Shown here: in pieces, positions 41,689-50,677 of the stretch
Position numbering within the stretch: the stretch's first letter is position 1
Layout of the letters: each line of letters opens with the position of its first letter
Assembly: GCF_014199305.1 (NCBI RefSeq)
Contig: NZ_JACIJK010000015.1
Coordinates: 1 to 58,872, forward strand
Reading direction: 5' to 3'
DNA length: 58,872 nt
Source: Sphingomonas aerophila
GTDB lineage: Bacteria; Pseudomonadota; Alphaproteobacteria; Sphingomonadales; Sphingomonadaceae
Made by a program: the position numbers and the translations under genes
Notes under the pieces: model-generated
What the model was told of the DNA's origin: nothing
The model's database searches: none
The model's input: the letters and a program-made list of their open reading frames with translations, nothing else

Positions 41689-42798
41689 TTAAGCCATGCT
41701 CGCTCGTGCACGATACTGGGTTTCAATCAGGAACAGCTTCTCTCTCATACTCCCAAATATCGAGTAGCTGCGCGCCGAGGCTGCCTCGCGGTTAAAGGCG
41801 AACACACGGCACAACTCGAACTGATCGGCATGCTTCTCCGAAAAAGCTACTTCGTTGGGTGAAACGAGAAAGTCTGCGGTTTTGGTACCAGTGGTCGTTT
41901 TGACCTCGATATACTTAGACTGGCCGTCGAGAAAGAAGGATGCAATGTCGTACCCGGCACCGTCACCCTTCAGCACCGAGGTATGCTCCACCTGAGCGGC
42001 AAGATCGCTACGCCCCGCCTCAATCAACCGTGCACGTTCGCGCTCTAGCACCAAGAGCTCACCAGCAAGACCAAGCGCACGCGACTGGTCGGAAGATTGG
42101 TATCGAAGCTTGCGTGCCTTGAAGCTACCTGTCGGTTCGCCGGGCGGAGTTGCCGTGGTCGGCGGCTCCTCCTCAATCAGTGACTCGGCTTCCACACCGT
42201 TCGGTAGAATGGCGGTGTCATTGTGGTCGGCTACTTCGGTTGCCAGCGTAAGCTGCATCGCACTGAGCACCGGTTCAGGGATAGGCCAAGCGAGCAACTC
42301 CCAGGCGACGTGCGCAGGCTGAGCCCGGTCCACATCGTGATCATGGTATCGTAGGGGGCCGAGATAGGTGAACGGCGGAGCTACGCCACCACGCATTCGA
42401 TTGGTTCTGAGGAACAGGTGGACGGTGCTTGCCTTAGCGTCGTGGCGGATCAAGTCGGCAATCACGGGGCTCGAGAGATCCTGCTTCGGCTGCGACTGCC
42501 AGCGCAGGATACCTTGATCGTTGATGCTTTCATCAAATTGGTGTGCGCCCTCTTGCTTGCCGAGGGTTACGAACAGCACAAAATCGCGTGGCTGATTAGG
42601 TATTCGGATGATGCCACGAATACCCCACATACCGGCGCCGGTAGCGAAGGAGGAGCTCGGATCGAAGATGTCGTGAACCGCGCGACGATCATAGTCACCA
42701 TAGAGCTCTAGCGGCATGCGTGTTTCCATTGAAAAGGGCGAGAGCTCGTATGGCCAGTTTGGTCGACTTGTCGCAACCGCGGACGAGTGCAGGTGCAT
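41689..42798 (-). CDS. DUF3883-domain protein with a DUF3427-like N-terminus
   Basis: 369 residues (the start may be internal, e.g. ATG 42717). Residues 28-170 resemble the DUF3427/SRA-like domain seen C-terminal in some helicases (LELYGDYDRRAVHDIF, then FTYLGPLRYHDHD). Residues 240-355 are a DUF3883 domain: GYDIASFFLDGQSKYIEVKT holds the D and the E-x-K of a PD-(D/E)XK-like fold, then SPNEVAFSEKHADQFELC. Such fusions occur in anti-phage restriction proteins recognising modified DNA. No ATPase domain, so it is either a stand-alone nuclease or a partner. Confidence 0.72.
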   Translation of the reverse strand: MHLHSSAVATSRPNWPYELSPFSMETRMPLELYGDYDRRAVHDIFDPSSSFATGAGMWGIRGIIRIPNQPRDFVLFVTLGKQEGAHQFDESINDQGILRWQSQPKQDLSSPVIADLIRHDAKASTVHLFLRTNRMRGGVAPPFTYLGPLRYHDHDVDRAQPAHVAWELLAWPIPEPVLSAMQLTLATEVADHNDTAILPNGVEAESLIEEEPPTTATPPGEPTGSFKARKLRYQSSDQSRALGLAGELLVLERERARLIEAGRSDLAAQVEHTSVLKGDGAGYDIASFFLDGQSKYIEVKTTTGTKTADFLVSPNEVAFSEKHADQFELCRVFAFNREAASARSYSIFGSMREKLFLIETQYRARASMA

Positions 42799-42907
42799 GC
42801 CTGGCTAATTAAAGGGTCATTGCTCCTGTCGTCCAAGGCGACTTGTCCGCCGTTATTCAAACCGGCGTACGAGATCGGATTGCAGCAACTCAAACGAGAA
42901 GCGTCTG

Positions 42908-43450
42908 TTAGAACAGCGCCGCAGAAGGGCACGTTCGGGCTATCCGACGAGCGTTGTCCCAATTGCTCTTGTAGATCGCGTGGCTGTGTTCGAGCTGGTA
43001 ACAGGAAAGATCGCCACGGTCCCCTGACACTGCCGCCAACGTTCGCCCATAACGATCCTGCCCAAACCGATTGATCCGTAAGCTTCCCACCATCGCGCGC
43101 TCAAGGCTGGCCTTCGAGACGTAAGGGTCCCCTGGCGCACAAACACGACCGCTCCTGCAATGGCCCGGGAATTCTGGAGCATCGATGCCCAGCAAGCGGA
43201 TGCGCTCGCCACTGCAGCGGATCGTGTCGCCGTCCGTGACTGTGCATCCAGACACGACGTCATCGTAACCAGGTCGTAGGCCTGACTGGTCCGCGGTTGA
43301 TACAATCCCGATAAGGCCCCCGATGAGCGCCGCTGCTCCGAGCAGCAAACCATAGAGCAGATTAAATCTTAAGCGCTTGCGCCTCTCTTTGGCCCGGTAG
43401 TGCTCGCCTAACTGGATCGGGATGGCCCTGAAGGGTCGATTGAAACTCAT
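42908..43450 (-). CDS. membrane-anchored thermonuclease-like (SNase) protein
   Basis: 180 residues. A basic N-terminus, one TM segment (about 29-50, LLYGLLLGAAALIGGLIGIV) and then the staphylococcal nuclease fold: CTVTDGDTIRCSGERIRLLG, IDAPEF, a Cys-rich GHCRSGRVCAPG and FGQDRYGRTLAAV. The Ca-binding Asp, catalytic Arg and Glu positions can all be aligned. It would hydrolyse nucleic acids on the outer side of the inner membrane. Monocistronic on the minus strand. Confidence 0.8.
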   Translation of the reverse strand: MSFNRPFRAIPIQLGEHYRAKERRKRLRFNLLYGLLLGAAALIGGLIGIVSTADQSGLRPGYDDVVSGCTVTDGDTIRCSGERIRLLGIDAPEFPGHCRSGRVCAPGDPYVSKASLERAMVGSLRINRFGQDRYGRTLAAVSGDRGDLSCYQLEHSHAIYKSNWDNARRIARTCPSAALF

Positions 43451-43565
43451 CGCTCTAATATTGGATCAAACTGTAAACGCCGGCTTGCGGACCATTCTTT
43501 CGACAACAAGAGCAGCAGGTAAGCTATAGCGAGTTACGATGGCGCCTAACACGTGCGTACCCACT

Positions 43566-44165
43566 TCACGGTGAGTTGATGGTGCCGTTTGCCCAATGGG
43601 GAACACACTCGTGCCCCTGTTCCGGAAATACGTCGACCCGTCTCGCCATATTCGCCCGCCCGATATGGTTGGCTATCCTCGACGGACTTATTGACCGAGT
43701 AAGTTGACCGAAGCTGCTCCATCGTTTCACCGTCAAAGTGTCGGGCGAGGGCCCGGACTGCACAATCAGCGCCTTGACGAGTTCCGCACGTTCGTGGGCT
43801 AAAGCTATGTTCTTCTCATCTGACCGGTCGGCAAACGGCTCCGCACTAGCTGATCCCACAATGACTGATCTCGCCGTCCTATTACATTCTTTTAACGCGA
43901 CGCCGATCTGACCTACTAACTCGGAAGCTTCCCTGCCGAGAGACGAGCTGCCTCGGCCAAAGAAGATACTGAATCCGCTTTGCGCGGGTGATCTTATCGA
44001 GGTTTGTACAGGCTGCGACGCAAGCACGTAGACCCTGTCTGACGGTATTTCTAATATGTCGAGCGCCCTTCTGCCTGCGAAGAGTCTCACCATGTCTATC
44101 GCTGTATAAACGACCAAGAACCCGAAAGCTCCCGTTAGAAGGCCCAGAATAGCGGTCCTAATCAT
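43566..44165 (-). CDS. inner-membrane protein with an OmpA-like domain
   Basis: 199 residues. N-terminal TM (about 5-25). Residues 65-170 match the OmpA/MotB peptidoglycan-binding layout: IFFGRGSSSLGREASELVGQ, a helix, SVIVGSASAEPFADRSDEKN and LAHERAELVKALIVQSGPSP. The NxxL(S)xxRA motif appears as KNIALAHERAELV. The C-terminus is basic with a Cys near the end. It overlaps the gene at 44158 by eight bases and is last of a three-gene unit. It may anchor the complex to the cell wall. Confidence 0.7.
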   Translation of the reverse strand: MIRTAILGLLTGAFGFLVVYTAIDMVRLFAGRRALDILEIPSDRVYVLASQPVQTSIRSPAQSGFSIFFGRGSSSLGREASELVGQIGVALKECNRTARSVIVGSASAEPFADRSDEKNIALAHERAELVKALIVQSGPSPDTLTVKRWSSFGQLTRSISPSRIANHIGRANMARRVDVFPEQGHECVPHWANGTINSP

Positions 44166-45201
44166 GACCCGTACGCCCAGGCTTTAAAGAATCCGAGAAA
44201 GCAATTCCCACGATAATGAACTCGCCTCCTCCAACCGCTGACCAGCCTCCTTCCGGCCGCTGCCTCGCATCTACCACAAGTCGATCGATTGAACCTCCAA
44301 GGTACACTGACGTCGGTAGTACCACACCGCTAGCTGCGAATGGCGCATCTAACCGTACGGTTGGCGATTTCATAATGAGAATGCAGTAAGGAACATACCG
44401 AAGTGAGCCTGCCGATACGCCGAAGTAAACCTCTCGAGTATTGTGCGGCAGCTCTGGAGCAACACCGGCTAGAAACGCTGGATCGTACCAATCTCCGCGT
44501 ATGATCCGGCGACATGTCGCGTAACTAGGTCCGGTCCTATACGCGACCACGTCCTTTCTGACCTCAGCGGAAGGGAAGGCACTCCCATTTGTCAGTCCGA
44601 CATATGCCACAGAGTCCTGAATTGCGACCTGCGCCAAGGAGGATGGTAAGCCCCTGCCAATCTCTATTTTGAATTCGTCCTCGTCTCCCAAGGCGTAAGG
44701 TCGATCCTGTTTCATAACGGTGCCTCCGGAGAGGATATTCACCACGTCGAACTCGGAGCTCCGCAACAACTGGACCGCTCGACTGATTGACTTAGTTCTT
44801 GGAATCTCGCCGTCTGCGCTAGCGCGGTCTACCTTCTCAACAAGCGCTTCATACTGATCTGAAAAATCATAGCCAGGAGCGTATCTGCTACCAAGCAACC
44901 GTATAGTGTGGTCGCTTAAGCGATAGTGCCAATCGGCAGCTGCTGCATCATCTCGTGTTAGGCGGATCGGCTCTCGTAAGAAGCGGATACTCGTGTCGGA
45001 AGGGAGCACCGCTTCGAACTGACTCCCAAGGTCCGAGCCGGCCGTAACTGACCCCGGTGCAGGCGTCATAAATAAGCGCGCCGCGGAAGAGGAAAGTCGA
45101 TGAAGGTATGGTATCGACAAAGATGAGAGTTGTGCTGCGAGCGCGACTGATCCCCCAATCACCAGCGCAGCAAGCGCGATGAAGGACGACCGGGCTGACA
45201 C
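44158..45201 (-). CDS. exported protein of unknown function
   Basis: 347 residues with an N-terminal signal or anchor (about 7-25, FIALAALVIGGSVALAAQL). The body is beta-rich (FEAVLPSDTSIRFLREPI, SEFDVVNILSGGTVMKQDRP, VAIQDSVAYVGLTNGSAFPS) and ends in a region with GGSIDRLVVDARQRPEGGWS. No match to a family I know. It starts two bases after the stop of the upstream gene, so the three genes are tightly coupled. Probably periplasmic. Confidence 0.65.
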   Translation of the reverse strand: MSARSSFIALAALVIGGSVALAAQLSSLSIPYLHRLSSSAARLFMTPAPGSVTAGSDLGSQFEAVLPSDTSIRFLREPIRLTRDDAAAADWHYRLSDHTIRLLGSRYAPGYDFSDQYEALVEKVDRASADGEIPRTKSISRAVQLLRSSEFDVVNILSGGTVMKQDRPYALGDEDEFKIEIGRGLPSSLAQVAIQDSVAYVGLTNGSAFPSAEVRKDVVAYRTGPSYATCRRIIRGDWYDPAFLAGVAPELPHNTREVYFGVSAGSLRYVPYCILIMKSPTVRLDAPFAASGVVLPTSVYLGGSIDRLVVDARQRPEGGWSAVGGGEFIIVGIAFSDSLKPGRTGHD

Positions 45202-45203
45202 AC

Positions 45204-46508
45204 CTACTGAAGCGGTAAGGAGCGCATTGCTATAATGTACACCCGGTCGGAGTCGTCGAATAGGCGGTATAAGTTACCGCCCGCACTCTCAACTTTAGTG
45301 TACTTTAGCTTGCTCCCACTGCCGCCAATGCGAAACGGGCCGATCTTCAGACCACCACCTCCTGCGGAGATTGTCTGTGCTTCCGACAACTCGCCGGCCG
45401 TGAGTTCAACCAACACGGTCGGCCGGTAACCCACGATGATCTCGTGTACGCGCGCGGGCATCATGCCGCTCGCACCAAAATACGGTTTCGCTGGCTTATT
45501 AAAGAAAGGACCCTGACCAAACTCGCTGATCAATCCGCTGTTGAACCAACGACCCGGCGTTACAGTGAACGTCTTTGTTCGGCCAAACCCGATTTCCATG
45601 CTTTGATTATTTGCTGTAATATGCCGACTAAAGCTCATCCTTCTACCTGAGAGATCGAGCGAAAAGTTGTCGAACTCTACTCCTAAAGTAAGACCGCCCG
45701 ACTTCTGTTCAAAGTCTGTCGTACTTCGACTGGCCTTAACTGCAATCCTCCGCTCAGGTTGCCAGTCGTCGCCAGTCAGCGCCTCCCGAGATTGTCGACG
45801 AAAGTCCTCGAGGTTACCATTCACAAGATAGGGGTAGACATCAACTGACTGACCCGCGCTATCGACGGCGGTTTCCAGAGCCGGGTTCTTAGCGCTATCA
45901 AGCCAGGTCCCGACCTGGCCAGGATAGGTCTTTTGTACCATACTATCCCATGACTGCTTTGATGCGGCTGCAGTTTGACGGGCTGTGTACTCCTTCGGTG
46001 CATACTGGGCAGACCATTGCAGCCGGGTTTTCTGCTGAAAGCGAGGCAGTGCAGCCTGACTTTCGTTGAAGGTCTTCCATTCTCCATCGTTATTTCGCGA
46101 GAGTGTTAAGAAGCGGGTCGTCTCGCGATCGTATACCTTCCTCGCGGCGCGGACCTGACTCTGCAACGCAGGCGACGTTATGCGCGGCGTATAGTCAATG
46201 TTATCAGCAAACCTCTGAAACTCGGACCCAAAGTTGAAAGAAGTTCGCCTTTGAACGAGACCGGGCGCTGGAATAGGATCGGCCAACGTGTGCAAATTTA
46301 AGCGCCCAACCGTATCGCCGCTCCACTCTGCCTCGATGGTGGATGTCGGAATGTGAACGTCAGTGCAGGGTGTGACCTCGCCACAAAAATGGTCGTGAAG
46401 CTCAAGTAGGTACCGCTTCCAGGCAGTTTGTTCGACCTGATCCTGAGCGGCTACAGAGGAGCTAAACACGGCACTGAAGGCTAAGGCTGTAAAAAGCGCT
46501 TTTCTCAT
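45204..46508 (-). CDS. exported protein of unknown function
   Basis: The ATG at 46508 was chosen for GAGGGGG upstream and for the signal peptide (RKALFTALAFSAVFSSSVAA, cleaved near AQD). The 434-residue product has Cys pairs early (HFCGEVTPCTD), a central helical part and a C-terminal part with GGGGLKIGPFRIGGSGSKLK and LFDDSDRVYIIAMRSLPL. This glycine-rich strand pattern suggests a beta-barrel or beta-prism, but I cannot assign a family. First gene of the three-gene exported operon. Confidence 0.65.
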   Translation of the reverse strand: MRKALFTALAFSAVFSSSVAAQDQVEQTAWKRYLLELHDHFCGEVTPCTDVHIPTSTIEAEWSGDTVGRLNLHTLADPIPAPGLVQRRTSFNFGSEFQRFADNIDYTPRITSPALQSQVRAARKVYDRETTRFLTLSRNNDGEWKTFNESQAALPRFQQKTRLQWSAQYAPKEYTARQTAAASKQSWDSMVQKTYPGQVGTWLDSAKNPALETAVDSAGQSVDVYPYLVNGNLEDFRRQSREALTGDDWQPERRIAVKASRSTTDFEQKSGGLTLGVEFDNFSLDLSGRRMSFSRHITANNQSMEIGFGRTKTFTVTPGRWFNSGLISEFGQGPFFNKPAKPYFGASGMMPARVHEIIVGYRPTVLVELTAGELSEAQTISAGGGGLKIGPFRIGGSGSKLKYTKVESAGGNLYRLFDDSDRVYIIAMRSLPLQ

Positions 46509-46511
46509 GGC

Positions 46512-47362
46512 TAGCCCCCTCTTTGCTGGCAACGTCGTTATCGGAGTTATTGCGTCCGTCATGATCGTCGAAGGTCGAGCAGAGGAATGTAAGCTTAACC
46601 CGAGAGGTTCTCACGTGATCTGAGTCAGGGGATACTTACACGGGTGGGCATTTTCGACCGGAGGGTGACCTGCCCTCCTCGCCGCACAGTTCCCGACTTT
46701 AGCGGCAGCCGGTTCCTTAGCCATGTTCACTGCTGCGAGCCTCGAGCGCGCTATAGATGCGAACAGTGCACTAGGAACCGGGGCCGGTAGGCCGGCCACC
46801 CTGCCGATCGGCGCACATATTTGCGAAGGCACTCGGCAGTGTCATCATCCGTGACAATCGTCCCACCTGTGATCATTTGTGCGTAAGGCGGAGGAACGAA
46901 CAGTCCTTAGCTGATCCGCTTGTTGCAAATGTGATCCGAAAACAACCTCTTGTGCAACAAATATTTGCGACACGCCGCAACGAGGCGAGCAGGTGCGTTC
47001 CATCGCTGTTGCAGAACTTAGCACATTCGCGACAATAGCACGCAGCGCTGGCGGTACGAGCCTACGGCCAGGGTAGTACGGGAACGGTCCGCAACGGACG
47101 GCCATCAGTTTGCCATCGGCCACACCTTGGAACGCCATAGACACTGACGACGATCACTGAGATGCTTCTTCAAAAGGTGCTCAGCGGGTCAACGCACGGT
47201 GCCCCGATTGAACTCCTCGTGCGAGGCGCGTGCCAGCTCGACGACGAAGTCCTGAACCAGGCGCCCGATCAGCTTGCCTTGGCAATCTACAACATCTCCT
47301 TCAATACTCAGACAACTCGGAAGCCGCCCAAACAAGGAGCGGAACGAAGAAGGAGGCCAGAG
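46512..47362. other. 850-bp gap with resolvase-site-like dyads
   Basis: No supported gene lies here. Three dyad-type sites with TTGCAACA/TTTGCGACA halves cluster at about 46919-46935, 46954-46975 and 47007-47034. The last is the partner of the site at 163-190. The second has a CAAATATTTG centre. An open minus-strand frame (46845-47144) spans them and is judged non-coding. Confidence 0.45.
47007..47034 (+). repeat. 28-bp dyad resembling resolvase res subsite I (copy B)
   Basis: It has the same 28-bp dyad, in the same orientation, as 163-190 (25 of 28 identical). Two further dyads with different spacings lie within 120 bp to the left, as subsites II and III of a res site would. A truncated serine resolvase gene lies 1.5 kb to the right. 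Confidence 0.45.
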
Positions 47363-48541
47363 GTGAGATCAGTCGTCGGCGGAGTGTCAGCTGTCGTTTT
47401 CGCAATCAGCGCTGCATCAGCTCAGACCACGGCTCCAACCACAGCTCCTGTGGAAGACTTCAGGCCATCATCCCTCAACCAGCCCGGGCAGCAGTACCCT
47501 CAGGTCAATTCGCAAGGTTATGCCCGCTTCCGGATTGTGGCCCCTGACGCAAAAGCGGTTAAGGTCAGCCTGGGCCTGGGCGGCCGGGGAGGCACGGTGC
47601 TGACCAAAGCACCCGATGGAAGCTGGATCGGCACTTCTGAGGGGCCGCTGGATGAAGGCTTTCACTACTACCATCTGACCGTCGATGGCGGCACCTTCAA
47701 CGATCCGGGCACCCTCAACTTCTATGGCTCGACGCGCTGGGAGAGCGGCATCGAGATACCAGCGCACGACGCTGACTTTTATGCGCTCAAGGACGTGCCG
47801 CACGGCAATGTGCAGCAGGTTCTGTTTGCATCGCCAAGCACCGGCAGCCAGCGACGCGCCTTCGTCTATACTCCGCCAGGCTATGACGCCACCAAGGCTA
47901 CGCGTTATCCTGTCCTCTACCTTCAGCATGGCTGGGGAGAAGATGAGACAGCGTGGTCAAATCAGGGCCATGCCAACCTCATCCTCGACAACCTGATCGC
48001 TGCAGGTCGGGCCAAACCCTTTCTCATCGTCATGACCTACGGCATGACCAACGACATCAGACCTGGCGCACCGCGCGGTCTCGCGAGCTTCGATATAAAT
48101 CCGTTCCGGACGGTGCTGGTTGATGAGCTGATGCCTTACATCGACAGCCACTTTCGTACGCTGCCCGACGCACGCCATCGCGCGATGGCTGGGCTGTCGA
48201 TGGGTGGATTTGAAACCAAGCTGATTGCCCCCAAGAACCTCGACAAGTTCGCCTATATCGGATTGCTGAGCGGCGGGACGTTCTCTCTCGAAGATATAAA
48301 CAGCACGCCCGCTTTCAAAGACAAAGTGAAGCTCGTTTTCGTAAGCTTCGGTAGTCGCGAGCTCGACCGCGGAGGGTCGAACTTGCCGCCAGGAGCGCCT
48401 TCGTCCGACCCACGCGCCAACGCTGCAGCTCTGAAAGCGGCCGGGATCAACAGCGTCTTCTACGTTTCACCCGAAACTGCACATGAGTTCCTGACTTGGC
48501 GACGTAGCCTGTACGAGATGGCGCCCCTGCTTTTTCGATAG
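47363..48541 (+). CDS. exported CE1-type carbohydrate esterase with CBM48-like domain
   Basis: The GTG at 47363 was chosen: AGGAGG lies six bases upstream and a signal peptide follows (SVVGGVSAVVFAISAASA). Residues 45-130 are an E-set/CBM48-like domain (ARFRIVAPDAKAVKVSLGLG), then a CE1/esterase D domain with YPVLYLQHGWGEDETAW, the nucleophile elbow GLSMGGF (Ser) and the C-terminal His in PETAHEFLTWR. Family members remove feruloyl or acetyl groups from arabinoxylan. It is followed by arabinan-acting GH51 and GH43 genes. 392 residues. Confidence 0.82.
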   Translation: MRSVVGGVSAVVFAISAASAQTTAPTTAPVEDFRPSSLNQPGQQYPQVNSQGYARFRIVAPDAKAVKVSLGLGGRGGTVLTKAPDGSWIGTSEGPLDEGFHYYHLTVDGGTFNDPGTLNFYGSTRWESGIEIPAHDADFYALKDVPHGNVQQVLFASPSTGSQRRAFVYTPPGYDATKATRYPVLYLQHGWGEDETAWSNQGHANLILDNLIAAGRAKPFLIVMTYGMTNDIRPGAPRGLASFDINPFRTVLVDELMPYIDSHFRTLPDARHRAMAGLSMGGFETKLIAPKNLDKFAYIGLLSGGTFSLEDINSTPAFKDKVKLVFVSFGSRELDRGGSNLPPGAPSSDPRANAAALKAAGINSVFYVSPETAHEFLTWRRSLYEMAPLLFR

Positions 48542-48548
48542 GCTCATT

Positions 48549-48599
48549 GTCAGCTCGGGATCTCACGCCGTACCGTGCCGCGTGAGATCCCGAGCTGAC
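48549..48599. repeat. 20-bp inverted repeat after the esterase gene
   Basis: GTCAGCTCGGGATCTCACGC (48549-48568) and its complement (48580-48599) are separated by 11 bases. It starts eight bases past the esterase stop and can form a long stem, so it may serve as a terminator. The right part also encodes the last codons of the resolvase remnant. Confidence 0.6.
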
Positions 48600-48716
48600 G
48601 AGCAATGTGAGAAGGCCTGACCCCTTCACTCGCCAGCTTGCGCACGGCTTCAGGGTCGATCCGCGCCTTGCCGCCCTTGTAGATTCCCCTCGCCTTCGCG
48701 GATGTACCGGCAAGCT
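48550..48716 (-). pseudogene. 3' fragment of a serine resolvase
   Basis: The minus strand encodes GTSAKARGIYKGGKARIDPE followed by AVRKLASEGVRPSHIARQLG and ISRGTVRRE, the linker and helix-turn-helix of a Hin/Tn3-type serine recombinase. The catalytic N-terminal domain is missing: upstream bases (48717-48890) show no YARVS or DRLARS. It is thus a remnant. The reading frame is intact, with an ATG at 48756 in phase. Confidence 0.7.
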
Positions 48717-48892
48717 TTAGCGTTGCATAAGCAATGGGACGCACAGTTCGCACCAAGCGCTCAGGAAACTTGAGATCATCGAGAGCCGGATGCCGCAGTC
48801 TGCCGTCTGACTTCCAACGGTAAGGCTGGGCTGCTTACGCTCAACGCCGGACGCTGTAGTATGGTGCTCGGGTGGCTCGATAAGAGGACGAA

Positions 48893-50500
48893 ATGAAAAG
48901 GTTATTAGGTGCCTTCGCGCTTGCGACAGCGACATGTGCGACTTCGGCCGCTTCACAGCCGGCCTCGATCAGGGTCGTCATCTCGGCGGATGCGACGGGG
49001 CCCACGATCGATCGCAACATCTTCGGCCAGTTCGCCGAGAACTTGGGTACCGGGATCTATGGTGGCGTTTGGGTCGGCGAAGGATCGCCCATCCCGAACG
49101 TGCGCGGTCTGCGCACGGACGTCGTCACCGCTCTAAAGGCCCTCAGAGTACCCAGCGTGCGCTGGCCTGGTGGCTGTTTCGCGGACGAGTATCATTGGCG
49201 TGACGGCGTCGGCCCGCGGCAGAAGCGTGCCGTCACCGTCAACGGCAGCTGGGGCAACGCGCTCGAGAAGAACGACTTCGGCACCGATGAGTTCTTCGAC
49301 TTCGTCCAGCAGATCGGATCGGACGCGTACATCTCAGTCAACATGGGATCCGGCAGCGTCAAGGAGGCGGCAGACTGGATGGCGTACATGACGGCCGATC
49401 CGGGCACGACTGCTGGTGCCGAGCGTGCCACCAACGGTCACCGCGAGCCCTATCGCGTCAAGTTCCTTGGGATCGGCAATGAAAGCTGGAGCTGCGGCGG
49501 AGCATACCGATCGGGCTACTATGTCGACGAGATGAAGAGGTACGCCCGGTTCGTCCGCAACCTGAACCTCCAGCAGCAAGGGACGGACAACCCGGCAGGA
49601 GGATCGATCGCGGGGTCGAGCCCGATGCAGCGCATCGCGGTCGGGCCAGGATCTCCAGGAACCGACTACACCGAAGCGGTCATGCGCGCCTGGAAGGAGC
49701 ACGACTGGAGCTGGAGCATCGAGGGTCTGTCGATGCACAACTACACGTGGGTCAGCTGGCCACCCTCGTATGCCAGCACCGGCTTTGGCGAGCGCGAGTA
49801 CGCTGCGCTGATCAAGGACACGCTGAAGATGGAGGACATGATCCGCATCCACTCGGCGGTCATGGACAAGTACGATCCGGACAAGAAGGTGCCGCTCGTG
49901 ATCGACGAGTGGGGCGTCTGGCTCGCCAAGCTGCCCGGTAGCCGCGATGGCTTTCTGCACCAGCAGAATTCGATCCGCGATGCGATCATCGCCTCCATTA
50001 ATCTGAACATGTTCACCCGGCACGCTGACCGCGTTCGCATGACCGCGATCGCGCAGATGGTGAACGTTCTACAGGCGATGATCCTGACCGACGGACCGAA
50101 GATGGTGCTGACTCCCACTTATCACCTCTTCAAGATGTACGTGCCGTTCCAGAACGCGACACGGCTGCCGATCACCTTCGACGCCGGCACGTACCGTTCC
50201 GGCGATATCAGTGTGCCACGTATCGATGTGATCGCAGCCCGAAGTGCCGATGGGAAGCTCTGGATCGCGCTTACGAATGTTGACGCCAACAAGCCGGCTG
50301 AGATCAACGCCCAGATCCAAGGCATACGGGCTCGCACCGCTTCCGGCACGGTGCTGACCGCCGATCGGGTCGACACCGTCAACACCTTCGAGAAGCCGAA
50401 CTCAGTCGTACCGCGGCCGATCACGGCGCGCGTGACAGAGGGGCGGCTATCCCTGACCTTGCCGCCCAAGTCGGTCACGGTACTGTCGATCGCGCAATGA
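48893..50500 (+). CDS. GH51 alpha-L-arabinofuranosidase
   Basis: 535 residues with a signal peptide (residues 1-20). The GH51 barrel is clear: IFGQFAENLGTGIYGGVWVG, RWPGGCFADEYHWRDGVGP, acid/base Glu in LGIGNESWSCGG and nucleophile Glu in VIDEWGVW. The C-terminal part forms the beta-sandwich. It cleaves terminal alpha-L-arabinofuranose from arabinoxylan or arabinan, probably in the periplasm. It is followed by GH43 at 180 bp. Full family length (about 500-530). Confidence 0.9.
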   Translation: MKRLLGAFALATATCATSAASQPASIRVVISADATGPTIDRNIFGQFAENLGTGIYGGVWVGEGSPIPNVRGLRTDVVTALKALRVPSVRWPGGCFADEYHWRDGVGPRQKRAVTVNGSWGNALEKNDFGTDEFFDFVQQIGSDAYISVNMGSGSVKEAADWMAYMTADPGTTAGAERATNGHREPYRVKFLGIGNESWSCGGAYRSGYYVDEMKRYARFVRNLNLQQQGTDNPAGGSIAGSSPMQRIAVGPGSPGTDYTEAVMRAWKEHDWSWSIEGLSMHNYTWVSWPPSYASTGFGEREYAALIKDTLKMEDMIRIHSAVMDKYDPDKKVPLVIDEWGVWLAKLPGSRDGFLHQQNSIRDAIIASINLNMFTRHADRVRMTAIAQMVNVLQAMILTDGPKMVLTPTYHLFKMYVPFQNATRLPITFDAGTYRSGDISVPRIDVIAARSADGKLWIALTNVDANKPAEINAQIQGIRARTASGTVLTADRVDTVNTFEKPNSVVPRPITARVTEGRLSLTLPPKSVTVLSIAQ

Positions 50501-50677
50501 GGCGTTGGCTGTGGGCGACCGTGCGCGGTCGCAACTGGGGAGATCGGAACGAAAGGATCTACATGCGGCAAGTCGAGCGCCATCGCTAAGACCTTAGTCG
50601 ATTCAGCATGTCGCAGTAGAGAAGGGCGTAGCTGCTGCTTACGCACATGCTGTAATAGTCTGACTATAGGAGAGGCT

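Noticed and set aside
46845..47144. A 99-codon minus-strand frame over the res-like dyads
   Set aside because: No motif or ribosome-binding site; the stretch is better explained by recombination sites.
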